A DNA stretch of 28,038 bases from Flavobacteriales bacterium UBA4110. GTDB lineage: Bacteria; Bacteroidota; Bacteroidia; Flavobacteriales; Weeksellaceae. The DNA is taken from assembly GCA_002383165.1 (NCBI GenBank), contig DFXK01000003.1, positions 202 to 28,239 of the forward strand, written 5' to 3'. Numbering within the stretch: position 1 is the first letter of the stretch; each line of letters begins with the position of its first letter. A model generated the notes under the pieces. The model made no database searches. It was not told the origin of the DNA and worked only from the letters and a program-made list of their open reading frames with translations. Positions 1 to 7,421 of the stretch are shown piece after piece. Both the position numbers and the translations under genes were made by a program.

Positions 1-16
1 ACTGCTCTACCTCGCG
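1..16 (-). tRNA. tRNA-fMet(CAU), 5' end only (truncated by the window edge)
   Basis: Read on the minus strand, bases 16 to 1 give CGCGAGGTAGAGCAGT. This has the form of a tRNA 5' end: a 7-base acceptor strand (CGCGAGG), T8 A9, then the D-stem start GAGC with A14. C at position 1 and A at position 11 are the hallmarks of bacterial initiator tRNA, which has an unpaired 1:72 and the A11:U24 pair. A promoter lies directly upstream at 28-57. The anticodon lies outside the window, so the identity rests on these features and on memory of flavobacterial initiator tRNAs. Confidence 0.8.
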
Positions 17-27
17 ATATTGGACTG

Positions 28-57
28 CAAATATACGATTATTTCGATTCAAGTCAA
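28..57 (-). promoter_or_regulatory. Bacteroidota-type promoter of the tRNA-fMet gene
   Basis: On the minus strand there is TTG (57-55), 19 bases, then TATATTTG (35-28). This matches the Bacteroidota sigma-ABfr pattern TTG-N19-TAnnTTTG. The -7 box ends 11 bases before the mature tRNA 5' end at 16, which leaves a very short leader for RNase P to remove. Confidence 0.75.
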
Positions 58-155
58 GTTTTGTTTTGATTATTTTCATAATTTATTATCACAATAGATT
101 TATAAATTGAAAATCAGGTATTTATAATTTTAATTTCTTTTAACTATAAAAATAG

Positions 156-187
156 TTGTACGAATCAAAAATAATGTTACATTTGTA
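156..187 (+). promoter_or_regulatory. blaI promoter with overlapping BlaI-type operator
   Basis: TTG (156-158), 19 bases, then TACATTTG (178-185) is a full Bacteroidota promoter, about 50 bases before the blaI-like start codon. The -7 box is part of TACATTTGTA (178-187), a dyad with TACA and TGTA half-sites. BlaI/MecI repressors recognise TACA/TGTA dyads, so this is a plausible autoregulatory operator that would block the -7 element directly. A further TGTA lies at 157-160 across the -33 region. Binding is inferred. Confidence 0.65.
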
Positions 188-237
188 TTACTAAGTTTTT
201 AGTGATATAAGATTGATTGTTTTTAAAGTATTAGATT

Positions 238-597
238 ATGAATAAGTTAACCAAAGCAGAAGAACAGGTAATGCAATATCTTTGGCAGATTGAGAAAGGA
301 TTCTTGAAAGATATTCTTGAGTTGTTTCCAGAACCGAAACCGCACACCAACACCATTTCTACTATTCTTAAGATATTGATGGAAAAAGGATTTGTCAGCC
401 ACAAAACTTTTGGAAGACAGCACGAATATTTTCCTCTAGTAACTAAAGAAAACTACAGCGGAAAGTCTATTAGAAGCTTGGTTAAAAATTATTTTGAAGG
501 TTCATATACCAATGCTGTTTCGTTTTTGGTAGAAGAAAATGAGATCAGCGTGAAGGATTTGGAGCTGCTTTTAAATGAACTTAAAAATAAGGAATAA
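238..597 (+). CDS. BlaI/MecI/CopY-family transcriptional repressor
   Basis: This 119-residue protein has the length and layout of the BlaI/MecI family. The N-terminal winged helix-turn-helix runs over residues 3-70, beginning LTKAEEQVMQYLW, with the recognition region TISTILKILMEKGFVSH. A short C-terminal dimerisation part follows, ending in KDLELLLNELKNK. Family members are dimeric DNA-binding repressors that are inactivated by proteolysis triggered by a partner BlaR1/MecR1 membrane protease. That partner is encoded directly downstream: the stop TAA (595-597) shares one base with the next ATG (597-599), so the genes are translationally coupled. A palindromic candidate operator overlaps its own promoter. 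No beta-lactamase gene is nearby, so the repressor name does not imply a role in beta-lactam resistance. Confidence 0.9.
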   Translation: MNKLTKAEEQVMQYLWQIEKGFLKDILELFPEPKPHTNTISTILKILMEKGFVSHKTFGRQHEYFPLVTKENYSGKSIRSLVKNYFEGSYTNAVSFLVEENEISVKDLELLLNELKNKE

Positions 598-2630
598 TGG
601 AACCAATATTACTTTATTTTGGCAAGATGATTCTCTGCTCAGCAGTTATGTTTGCCTATTATCTGTTATTCCTTAAGGATAAGACTTTTCATCATTACAA
701 TCGGTTTTATCTTTTGTCTTCGGTGGTTGTCAGTCTTGTTCTGCCTCTGATAAAAGTTTCTTATTTTACGATAGAAACAAACAAGAATTTGTATCTGCTT
801 TTGAGTGGATTCAATCAAAACCAATCTCAAACTACAAACTATGATATCACTATTTATTCAGTTTTTTATACAATTATTGGAGTGGTTTCAGTCACTTTTT
901 TAATTAAACTATTTCTGGGAATTCTAAAAATCAATTCGATAAAAAATCAGTTCCCGAAGGAAACCATAGAGGGGATTAAATTTTATCAGACCAATCTTAA
1001 TAATGCGCCGTTTTCATTCTTCAGAAATCTGTTCTGGAAAAAGTCAATAGAGATTAATTCTCCTGTTGGACAGCAGATTCTGAAGCACGAGATGGTTCAT
1101 ATAGAACAAAAACATAGCTGGGACAAACTTCTGATGCAGGTTTCTAGATCTGTTTTCTGGTTCAATCCTGTGTTTTACTTTATCAACAAAGAAATCAATC
1201 TTATTCACGAATACTTGGCGGACAAGAAAGCAGTGAAAAAGTCCGACACCAAAGCATTTGCGCAGATGCTATTGGAGAGTCATTTCTCGGGTTCGGTTTT
1301 GCCTGTTACGAGTCCTTTTTTATCATCAAACCTCAAAAAAAGATTTACAATGATTACAAAAAATAAAACCAAGTACAGCTATGCACGCAAGCTATTTGCG
1401 CTACCAATTTTATTTTTTATGGTGTTCGCCTATATGGTAAATGCTAAAAACAAAGAAATCACGGAAACAAATAACGCAATTGAAATCGCTGTTAAACAAA
1501 TTAAAATGGATACGATCCAGCCAAAACAATCAGAATTTGATAGTTTGGCAAACAATCATCAGAGACAGACAAAAGCTTACTCTGATGCGTTGCAGGAAGA
1601 TCATTTGAGAATGAAGGCAATCAGCAAAAAAATGGCTGAGAAAGGAAAGGAATTATCAGCGCTTAAAAAAGCTAAAAAAGAATACTCGGCAGAGTATAAA
1701 GCTTTAGAAAATGAAATGGAAACTCTTGCTACTCAAATTGAAGGTGTTGTAAATTCGGATAATTACAAGAGAAATATCAAAGGCCTAGAAGAACATTCTG
1801 AAGCGATGGCTAACATGTATGATTCTCCAGAATTTAAGAAAAAGATTGCTGATGCTGAGAAAGCTGCAAGGAAAGCTGAAGCTATGGTTAATTCTAAGGA
1901 TTTAAAAAAGAAAATTGCTGATGTGGAGAAACGTGGGGCGACAGCTGACAAAATGGTCAATTCTCCAGAATTCAAAAAAAGAATTGCTGATGCTGAGAAA
2001 CGTGCAGAAGAAGCTGTAAAAGTCAACTCTCCTGAGTTTCAGAAAATGAGTCAAGAAGCTCAGAAAAAAGCACAAGAAGCGGTTGAAAAATATGGTAAAG
2101 TTTATTCGGAAGCTGATCTTCAGAAAATGATAAAAGACCAATTTGGGAAAGATGCTTTTACGGATGCAAGTGTAGCTTATGGATTTGACGCAAGCGATTT
2201 TCCTGAGTTCAAGGATTTGGCAACTAAATTTAAATTTAATTTTTCTGATAATCTATTCTTCAATGAAGCTCAATCTAAACTGACACCAAAGGAGTTGAGA
2301 AAACTGGAAAAGAAAAGAAAAGAACTGAAGGAAAAACAAAAAGACTTACAGGAACAACAAAGAAAAATTCAGGAAAAGCAGCAACCATTAAACAAAGAAA
2401 TGCGTGAGAATTCGTCATTTAAAATAAGTTTTAATTCTATGGAGAATGAGCCAAAAGTTTTTGTTCTGAATAACAAGATGATGGCTGCTAATACAGACAA
2501 AATGACAGTTTATATCAATGGAAAAATAGTGGATAAATCTGTACTTAATAAAATGAATCCTAATGAAATTACTTCTATGAACGTTTTTAAAACAAACGGA
2601 ACCGGAAAAATCGAAGTTATTACAAAATAG
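597..2630 (+). CDS. BlaR1/MecR1-like M56 membrane metalloprotease with repeat coiled coil and TonB-plug-like C-terminus
   Basis: This 677-residue antirepressor-type membrane protein pairs with the BlaI-like repressor. Hydrophobic segments lie near residues 4-26, 35-57, 84-110 and 267-283. The M56 zinc protease site is in the cytoplasmic loop: HEMVH (164-168), with E205 and D209 in HEYLAD as the distal part. In classical BlaR1 the part after the last membrane helix is a penicillin-binding sensor. Here residues 290-610 are a highly charged coiled coil with five tandem units of about 23 residues (387-500). The last roughly 45 residues (VYINGKIVDKSVLNKMNPNE onward) resemble the plug-like tails of Bacteroidota M56 proteins. 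I see no SxxK or KTG penicillin-binding motifs in a transpeptidase fold. The signal sensed is unknown; proteolytic relief of BlaI repression is inferred from the family. Confidence 0.85.
   Translation: MEPILLYFGKMILCSAVMFAYYLLFLKDKTFHHYNRFYLLSSVVVSLVLPLIKVSYFTIETNKNLYLLLSGFNQNQSQTTNYDITIYSVFYTIIGVVSVTFLIKLFLGILKINSIKNQFPKETIEGIKFYQTNLNNAPFSFFRNLFWKKSIEINSPVGQQILKHEMVHIEQKHSWDKLLMQVSRSVFWFNPVFYFINKEINLIHEYLADKKAVKKSDTKAFAQMLLESHFSGSVLPVTSPFLSSNLKKRFTMITKNKTKYSYARKLFALPILFFMVFAYMVNAKNKEITETNNAIEIAVKQIKMDTIQPKQSEFDSLANNHQRQTKAYSDALQEDHLRMKAISKKMAEKGKELSALKKAKKEYSAEYKALENEMETLATQIEGVVNSDNYKRNIKGLEEHSEAMANMYDSPEFKKKIADAEKAARKAEAMVNSKDLKKKIADVEKRGATADKMVNSPEFKKRIADAEKRAEEAVKVNSPEFQKMSQEAQKKAQEAVEKYGKVYSEADLQKMIKDQFGKDAFTDASVAYGFDASDFPEFKDLATKFKFNFSDNLFFNEAQSKLTPKELRKLEKKRKELKEKQKDLQEQQRKIQEKQQPLNKEMRENSSFKISFNSMENEPKVFVLNNKMMAANTDKMTVYINGKIVDKSVLNKMNPNEITSMNVFKTNGTGKIEVITK
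1755..2099 (+). repeat. Five tandem ~69-bp units encoding 23-residue coiled-coil repeats
   Basis: Units start at 1755, 1824, 1893, 1962 and 2028, giving steps of 23, 23, 23 and 22 residues (residues 387, 410, 433, 456, 478). Units 2 to 5 open with SPEF or SKDL, and units 2 to 4 continue with a KKxIADxEKxA-type core. Unit 1 (SDNYKRNIKGLEE) is the most diverged. The pattern looks like internal duplication of a helical segment in the extracytoplasmic part of the BlaR-like protein. Confidence 0.8.
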
Positions 2631-2652
2631 ACAAGTACATTCATAACACTTT

Positions 2653-2673
2653 AGCCGGTTCGCCGGCTTTTTT
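2653..2673 (+). terminator. Rho-independent terminator after blaR-like gene
   Basis: Stem AGCCGG (2653-2658) and CCGGCT (2663-2668) closes a TTCG tetraloop, followed by a T run to 2673. It lies 23 bases after the stop codon and 15 bases before the first GLPGLI gene. It would therefore partly separate the regulator pair from the GLPGLI genes, unless read-through occurs. Confidence 0.85.
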
Positions 2674-2687
2674 AATACTTTATAACT

Positions 2688-3527
2688 ATGAAAAAACTAT
2701 TAATTAATTTATTTCTGATTTTAGGAATTCTGACGTTTGCTCAAAACAAACGTTTTATTTATGAATACAAGTTCATTTCAGATTCAACCAATTTGGACGG
2801 TATCAAAACTGAGATGATGTTTCTGGACACAACAAAAGATGGTTCCAAATATTACAGTTATACAGTTTTTAATTCGGATTCTTTGATGAAAGCTGAATTT
2901 GAAAAGCAAATTGCGGCAACTGGTTCTATGAATGTGAAACCTGGTATGCAAAAGGGAAGTGTACGATATTCGGTTACGAAAACTTACCCTGATTATAAAA
3001 TTAATCTCCATCGTAGATTGGGGATGGATGCTTACAATATTGCTGATGACAGAAAAATCAACTGGAAAATCTTGTCAGAAAAAGAAAAAATAGGAGAGTG
3101 GAACGCTCAAAAAGCAGAAGCGGATTTTGCAGGCAGACATTGGATTGCTTGGTTTTCTACAGAAATTCCGATCCAGGATGGACCATATAAATTCCGAGGT
3201 TTGCCTGGGTTGATTGTAAAAATAGAGGATAAAAAAGGTTCGCATAAAATGGAACTGAAAGGTATTAAAAATATTGCTGGAAATGTAGATGTTAATGTAT
3301 GGAATGCTAAAGAAATTGCTGTCAATTCCAAGCAGTTTCATAAAGTGATAAAAGAATACGAAAATGATCCAACGAAAGGAATCAAACAAATCCAAATGGG
3401 CGGAACATCTATCGTTTTAACTGGAAAAGATGGAACTTCCACAAAAATTGCAAAAGATCAGGAAGATCGATTGAAAAATCAAATAAAGAAAAATAATAAC
3501 AGGATTGAATTAGACGTTGTAAATTGA
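2688..3527 (+). CDS. GLPGLI family secreted protein (copy 1)
   Basis: This 279-residue protein has a clear N-terminal signal peptide (LLINLFLILGILTFAQ, cleavage probably near residue 18). It carries the family-defining GLPGLI motif at residues 171-176, preceded by WIAWFSTEIPIQDGPYKF. GLPGLI proteins are a Bacteroidota-specific family (TIGR01200) of exported proteins with no established biochemical role. The C-terminal third is basic and charged, and no T9SS sorting domain is visible. The next gene is a paralogue 25 bases downstream, so the two are probably co-transcribed. They follow a BlaI/BlaR-like pair after a terminator hairpin. Function is unknown; the adjacency to a signalling pair is suggestive only. 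Confidence 0.88.
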   Translation: MKKLLINLFLILGILTFAQNKRFIYEYKFISDSTNLDGIKTEMMFLDTTKDGSKYYSYTVFNSDSLMKAEFEKQIAATGSMNVKPGMQKGSVRYSVTKTYPDYKINLHRRLGMDAYNIADDRKINWKILSEKEKIGEWNAQKAEADFAGRHWIAWFSTEIPIQDGPYKFRGLPGLIVKIEDKKGSHKMELKGIKNIAGNVDVNVWNAKEIAVNSKQFHKVIKEYENDPTKGIKQIQMGGTSIVLTGKDGTSTKIAKDQEDRLKNQIKKNNNRIELDVVN

Positions 3528-3552
3528 CTATATTTAAGAACTAAAAACCACA

Positions 3553-4404
3553 ATGATGAGAAAATATGTTTTAATATTTCTGATATTTTTCAGCTTAAAA
3601 GTTTTTTCGCAAACGCAAAGATTTTATTACGATTACCAATTCCAGACAGATTCAACGGATTTGGAAACCAAAATATCAGAGTTAATGGTTTTGGATATTG
3701 ATAAAAAAGGCTCCAAGTATTACAGTGAATATGTCTTCCAAAACGATTCTGTTATGAATGTGCAGTTCAAGAAAAATATGTCAACTCACAGTGATGATCC
3801 AATTCCTATGTCTGGAAAACAAGGTGTTGTAGCTTACAAAGTTCTGAAATCTTATCCAAATTTTAAAATCAATCATATTGTCTCTCTGGATATGACGCTT
3901 TACAATGCGAATCAACAAATTAAATTAGATTGGAAAATCTTCCCGCATAAAGAAAAAATAGGCGAGTGGAATGTTCAAAAAGCCGAGACTAATTTTGCAG
4001 GCAGAAAATGGATAGCTTGGTTTTCTACGGAAATCCCGATCCAGGATGGGCCATATAAATTTTATGGTTTGCCGGGACTTATTGTTAAGGTTGAAGACCA
4101 ATCCGGTTTTCATAAAATGGAACTCAAAGGAATCAAAAAAAATGTTTTAGAGAGAGATGTTCTCGCGTTCAAATTTGAAAAACCAATTGGCTTAGATTAT
4201 AAAAAATATCAGACGGTTTATAAAAACTACCGGAGAGATCCGATGGCTAATTTGAAAAAGATGGCGCAGGATGGACAATTTTATGTGACTGACGATGCCG
4301 GAAATAGATTGGATAATGCGGACTATCTGAAATCTCAGGAAAAAGCAGTGATGGAAAGAATGAAAAAAAATAATAACATTCTGGAGCTCGACTTACTAAA
4401 ATAA
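3553..4404 (+). CDS. GLPGLI family secreted protein (copy 2)
   Basis: This 283-residue paralogue of the preceding gene has a signal peptide (YVLIFLIFFSLKVFSQ) and the GLPGLI motif at 172-177. It shares the 18-residue block WIAWFSTEIPIQDGPYKF identically with copy 1. N-terminal regions are also colinear (RFYYDYQFQTDSTD versus RFIYEYKFISDSTN), so this is a tandem duplication followed by divergence. The C-terminal quarter has diverged most. Two adjacent ATG codons (3553, 3556) are both possible starts; the second would remove one methionine. The gene ends at a terminator shared with the convergent mscL. No function is known for the family. Confidence 0.88.
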   Translation: MMRKYVLIFLIFFSLKVFSQTQRFYYDYQFQTDSTDLETKISELMVLDIDKKGSKYYSEYVFQNDSVMNVQFKKNMSTHSDDPIPMSGKQGVVAYKVLKSYPNFKINHIVSLDMTLYNANQQIKLDWKIFPHKEKIGEWNVQKAETNFAGRKWIAWFSTEIPIQDGPYKFYGLPGLIVKVEDQSGFHKMELKGIKKNVLERDVLAFKFEKPIGLDYKKYQTVYKNYRRDPMANLKKMAQDGQFYVTDDAGNRLDNADYLKSQEKAVMERMKKNNNILELDLLK

Positions 4405-4406
4405 AA

Positions 4407-4435
4407 AAATGCCACTGAAAAGTGGCATTTTGCGT
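4407..4435. terminator. Bidirectional terminator between GLPGLI copy 2 and mscL
   Basis: AAATGCCACT (4407-4416) and AGTGGCATTT (4421-4430) form a 10-bp stem with a GAAA loop. The A run upstream and T run downstream let it serve both the plus-strand GLPGLI genes and minus-strand mscL. Confidence 0.85.
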
Positions 4436-4438
4436 CTT

Positions 4439-4819
4439 TTAAAGTGACTGTTTTTTCTTCAATTCATCGCGGATCTCGGCAAGAAGAACATCTGTAGAAG
4501 ATGGTCCTGCAGGAGCTTCTTCTGGTTTCTTGTTAAATTTATTGGCAACTTTTATTAACCAAAATAAAACAAAAGCAATTACCAAAAAGCTGATTACGGA
4601 TGATAAGAAATTTCCGTAAGTTACACCGTTCCAAGCTAATTCTTTGATGTTTTCAGCGCCTGCAGCTTTCAAAGCTGGCGTCAATAGAAGTGGTGTAATT
4701 ACATCATCTACCAATGATTTTACAATTGCGCCAAATGCACCACCAATGATCACACCGACTGCTAAGTCTACTACATTTCCTTTGAATGCAAATTCTTTAA
4801 ACTCTTTTACAAATCCCAT
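4439..4819 (-). CDS. mscL: Large-conductance mechanosensitive channel MscL
   Basis: This 126-residue inner-membrane channel opens under extreme membrane tension to release solutes during hypo-osmotic shock, acting as a homopentamer. The first transmembrane helix carries the MscL signature (FKGNVVDLAVGVIIGGAFGAIVKSLVDDVITP, residues 11-43, split here by position only). The second helix is near residues 73-95 (LSSVISFLVIAFVLFWLIK), and a charged C-terminal helix ends in EIRDELKKK. Length is normal for the family (about 120-150). It is monocistronic, convergent with the GLPGLI genes and divergent from nnr. A TATTTTTG -7-like box lies upstream at 4856-4849. Confidence 0.97.
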   Translation of the reverse strand: MGFVKEFKEFAFKGNVVDLAVGVIIGGAFGAIVKSLVDDVITPLLLTPALKAAGAENIKELAWNGVTYGNFLSSVISFLVIAFVLFWLIKVANKFNKKPEEAPAGPSSTDVLLAEIRDELKKKQSL

Positions 4820-4848
4820 AGTTGTATTTTTTAATAGTTAGTTAATAA

Positions 4849-4856
4849 CAAAAATA
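4849..4856 (-). promoter_or_regulatory. Probable -7 box of the mscL promoter
   Basis: The minus strand reads TATTTTTG, matching TAnnTTTG, 30 bases before the mscL start codon. I could not find a convincing TTG at the expected distance, so only the -7 element is called. Confidence 0.5.
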
Positions 4857-4912
4857 GAATTTTTTCTTGATAACGGTTTATTTATTTCTATTTATTAATC
4901 AATTTTATTGAT

Positions 4913-4920
4913 TAATTTTG
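4913..4920 (+). promoter_or_regulatory. Probable -7 box of the nnr promoter
   Basis: TAATTTTG matches TAnnTTTG and lies 30 bases before the nnr ATG. The -33 element is not obvious. It is divergent from the mscL promoter in a 131-base intergenic region. Confidence 0.45.
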
Positions 4921-4950
4921 AGATTAATTATTTTCACCAAATGCTGAAAA

Positions 4951-6438
4951 ATGAAAATATTAACAGCAAACCAAATCAAAAACTGCGATACAGCGACTAT
5001 CGAAAATGGTATTAGTTCCATCGTATTGATGGAAAAAGCGGCCACAAAATGTTGTGATTGGATTATAGATTATTTCAGAAATTCGGACAAATTTTTGATT
5101 TTTTGTGGAAATGGCAACAATGGCGGCGACGGTTTTGCTATCGCCAGAATACTTTATGAAAAAGGTTTTGATGTAGAAGTTTTTATTAATAAAGACAATA
5201 TGAAATTTTCTCGAGAGGCAGAGATTAATTTCAAAAAAATAAAAACAATAAGCGGAATTGATGTTAAAGATTTTTCTGAGGTTTTTAATGTCAATGATGA
5301 AAAATCTATTATCGTTGATGCTTTGTTAGGTTATGGACTGAATAGAGAATTGTCTGATGACTTTAAAAATTTAATCAAAAAATTAAATCAAATTAAAGCT
5401 CAGAAAATCTCAATAGATATTCCAGCCGGACTTTATGCGGATAAAATAATTGAAGAAAATTCTACTGTTTTCAAAGCGGATTTTACTTTGACTTTTCAGT
5501 TTTATAAAAGAAGTTTCCTCCATCCCGAAACTGGAAAATTCTGCGGGAAAATTATAGTTTTAAATATTGATTTGGATAAAGATTTTATAAATGAAGTTGA
5601 AACAGACTATTTTGTTATTGATGACGAATTAATCAAAGAAATTTATAAACCTCGTGGAGATTTCTCCCATAAAGGAACTTTCGGGAAAAGTATTTTAGTG
5701 GGCGGAAGTTACGGTAAAATGGGTGCAATTCTAATGTCAACTTTATCCGCTTTGAAAACCGGAAATGGTTTGACGTTTACCATTGCACCAGAATGTGGTA
5801 ATGTTATTTTGCAATCTCAAATTCCGGAGGCGATGTTTATTGGCTCAGGAAAAAATTATATTGATAAAATCGAAATTCAGGAAAAGGCAGTTTATGGAAT
5901 TGGTCCAGGTTTGGGAAAAGAAAAGCAGACCCAAAAAGCACTTTTAGAGTTTCTGGAAAGTTACAATCAATATGTTGTTTTAGATGCTGATGCGCTCAAT
6001 ATTCTGGCGGAAAATAATAAGTTAAATTTAATACCTAAAAATGCTGTCATCACACCACATCCCTTGGAATTTGAAAGGTTGTTTGGAAAAACTGCAAACT
6101 CTTATGAAAGAATAGAATTAGCAAAACAGAAAGCGAAAGAATTGCAAATTTTCATCATTCTGAAAGATCATCATACAGCTGTAATCACTCCGGAAAAAAA
6201 AGTTTTTTGTAATATAACGGGCAATTCCGGAATGGCAAAAGGTGGAAGCGGTGATGTTCTGACAGGGATTTTAACATCATTAATTTCTCAAAAATATGAA
6301 ATCGAAAAATCTTGCATCTTCGGCGTTTGGCTTCACGGAAAAGCTGGCGATTTTGCAGCGCAAAAATTTTCAAAAGAAGCGATGTTACCCACAGATCTCA
6401 TTAATAAGATAGGTGAAGTTTTTAAAAGTTTGAGTTAA
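4951..6438 (+). CDS. nnr: Bifunctional NAD(P)H-hydrate epimerase / ADP-dependent NAD(P)H-hydrate dehydratase
   Basis: This 495-residue metabolite-repair enzyme converts damaged NADHX/NADPHX back to NAD(P)H. The N-terminal YjeF_N epimerase domain (about 1-215) has GNGNNGGDGFAIAR (53-66) and DALLGYG (123-129). The C-terminal ribokinase-like dehydratase domain (about 225-495) has GGSYGKMGA, GIGPGLGK, VLDADALN, TPHPLEFERLFG and the catalytic KGGSGD loop (D435). Both domains are intact and the length is that of the usual bacterial fusion. The stop codon overlaps the stop codon of the convergent topoisomerase gene, with no room for a dedicated terminator. Family assignment is from recognisable motifs. 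Confidence 0.95.
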   Translation: MKILTANQIKNCDTATIENGISSIVLMEKAATKCCDWIIDYFRNSDKFLIFCGNGNNGGDGFAIARILYEKGFDVEVFINKDNMKFSREAEINFKKIKTISGIDVKDFSEVFNVNDEKSIIVDALLGYGLNRELSDDFKNLIKKLNQIKAQKISIDIPAGLYADKIIEENSTVFKADFTLTFQFYKRSFLHPETGKFCGKIIVLNIDLDKDFINEVETDYFVIDDELIKEIYKPRGDFSHKGTFGKSILVGGSYGKMGAILMSTLSALKTGNGLTFTIAPECGNVILQSQIPEAMFIGSGKNYIDKIEIQEKAVYGIGPGLGKEKQTQKALLEFLESYNQYVVLDADALNILAENNKLNLIPKNAVITPHPLEFERLFGKTANSYERIELAKQKAKELQIFIILKDHHTAVITPEKKVFCNITGNSGMAKGGSGDVLTGILTSLISQKYEIEKSCIFGVWLHGKAGDFAAQKFSKEAMLPTDLINKIGEVFKSLS

Positions 6439-7421
6439 TTTAATTTCGATTTCAGCATATACAAAACACCTACTTCAGTTTCAGAAAGATTTTCATTTTT
6501 TCTTAGGAGTTTTTTAATTTCTTTCTGAAAATAATTAATGGTTTGTCCGTTTTTATAATGCTCAAAAATTCTCGGGTCTATATAAGAATCTCGTGCAACA
6601 GAAGGCGTATTACCGAGTTTTTCCGATACAGCAACAATGGCATTCCGGATGCGTTTTTTCATCTCCTTCTGTTGTTGTTTTTCACAAATACCGAGTTCGT
6701 CCAGAATTCCAGCGGCAATCATTGTTCCGGCCCAAGTACGAAAATCTTTCGCGGAAAATTCTTCACCCATTATTTCTTTGATATATTGGTTCAGATCTTG
6801 GCTTTCAACAGTTATTAAATCGCCGTTTTCATCATAGTATTTGAAAAGTCTGTAGCCTGGCAAATCTTCCAGTTCAGAAATTACTTTTGCTAATTTGGAA
6901 TTAATAATATGCTTTTCTTGAAATTTTCCCGATTTTCCTTTGTAAGAAAATACCATTTCATCACCTTCGATGTTAAGGTGTTTTTTGCGGATTGTTGTTA
7001 ATCCATAGCTTTGATTTTGTTGCGTATATTTTGGACTTCCTGGTCTAAAGTAAGCGGAGTCTAAAAGTCTAACCATTGCCGCTAGAACTTTTTCCCGGGA
7101 CATTTTTTTCTTTCGGAGATGCTGTCCTGTAACGCGTCGCATATGTTCCAGATTCTCGGCAAAATGTAAAATCCTATCAAACTTGTCCGCATCTTTCTTC
7201 GCTCGGAATTTTGGATTGTAGATGTATTGCTTTCTTCCTTTTTGGTCTCTGCCTACAGCTAGAATTTTCGCCCTTTTATTGGTTGTGATTTCCACATCTG
7301 TCCACGCAGGTGGTATGACGAGAGAATTGATATAATCAATTTTATCTTTATCTTTTATCTTTAATTGATCTTTTGTTGTATAGAAAAAATTTTTACCTGA
7401 AGATTGTCTCAAAAGTTTCAT
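6435..7421 (-). CDS. DNA topoisomerase IB (poxvirus/bacterial type)
   Basis: This 328-residue enzyme relaxes supercoils by nicking one strand through a 3'-phosphotyrosine. The N-terminal domain (1-85) includes PPAWTDVEI and AVGRDQKGRKQYIY, typical of bacterial TopIB. The catalytic domain has candidate residues R145 (TTIRKKHL), K163 (SYKGKSGK), R228 (KDFRTWAGT) and the tyrosine nucleophile Y280 (ARDSYIDP). The LGNTP motif at 269-273 has asparagine, as I recall for bacterial members, where a histidine is catalytic in some other type IB enzymes. Such enzymes are common but scattered in bacteria, and their cellular role beside gyrase and TopoI is not settled. The gene stands alone, convergent with nnr. 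Confidence 0.93.
   Translation of the reverse strand: MKLLRQSSGKNFFYTTKDQLKIKDKDKIDYINSLVIPPAWTDVEITTNKRAKILAVGRDQKGRKQYIYNPKFRAKKDADKFDRILHFAENLEHMRRVTGQHLRKKKMSREKVLAAMVRLLDSAYFRPGSPKYTQQNQSYGLTTIRKKHLNIEGDEMVFSYKGKSGKFQEKHIINSKLAKVISELEDLPGYRLFKYYDENGDLITVESQDLNQYIKEIMGEEFSAKDFRTWAGTMIAAGILDELGICEKQQQKEMKKRIRNAIVAVSEKLGNTPSVARDSYIDPRIFEHYKNGQTINYFQKEIKKLLRKNENLSETEVGVLYMLKSKLN

Noticed and set aside
1755..2099. CRISPR-like direct repeats
   Set aside because: The period of 66-69 bases is in frame, the units are diverged and the region encodes a coiled coil; there are no cas genes.
1763..2141. Overlapping minus-strand open frames opposite the blaR-like coiled-coil region
   Set aside because: They arise from the repetitive Lys/Glu/Ala-rich codons of the real gene, lack recognisable domains and start signals, and are Ser/Phe-rich as expected of antisense frames.
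2630..2688. BlaI operator upstream of the first GLPGLI gene
   Set aside because: Only a single TACA half-site was found in the gap, without a matching TGTA at the right distance.
4644..4841. Plus-strand frame opposite mscL
   Set aside because: It mirrors the conserved mscL coding sequence and has no family resemblance.
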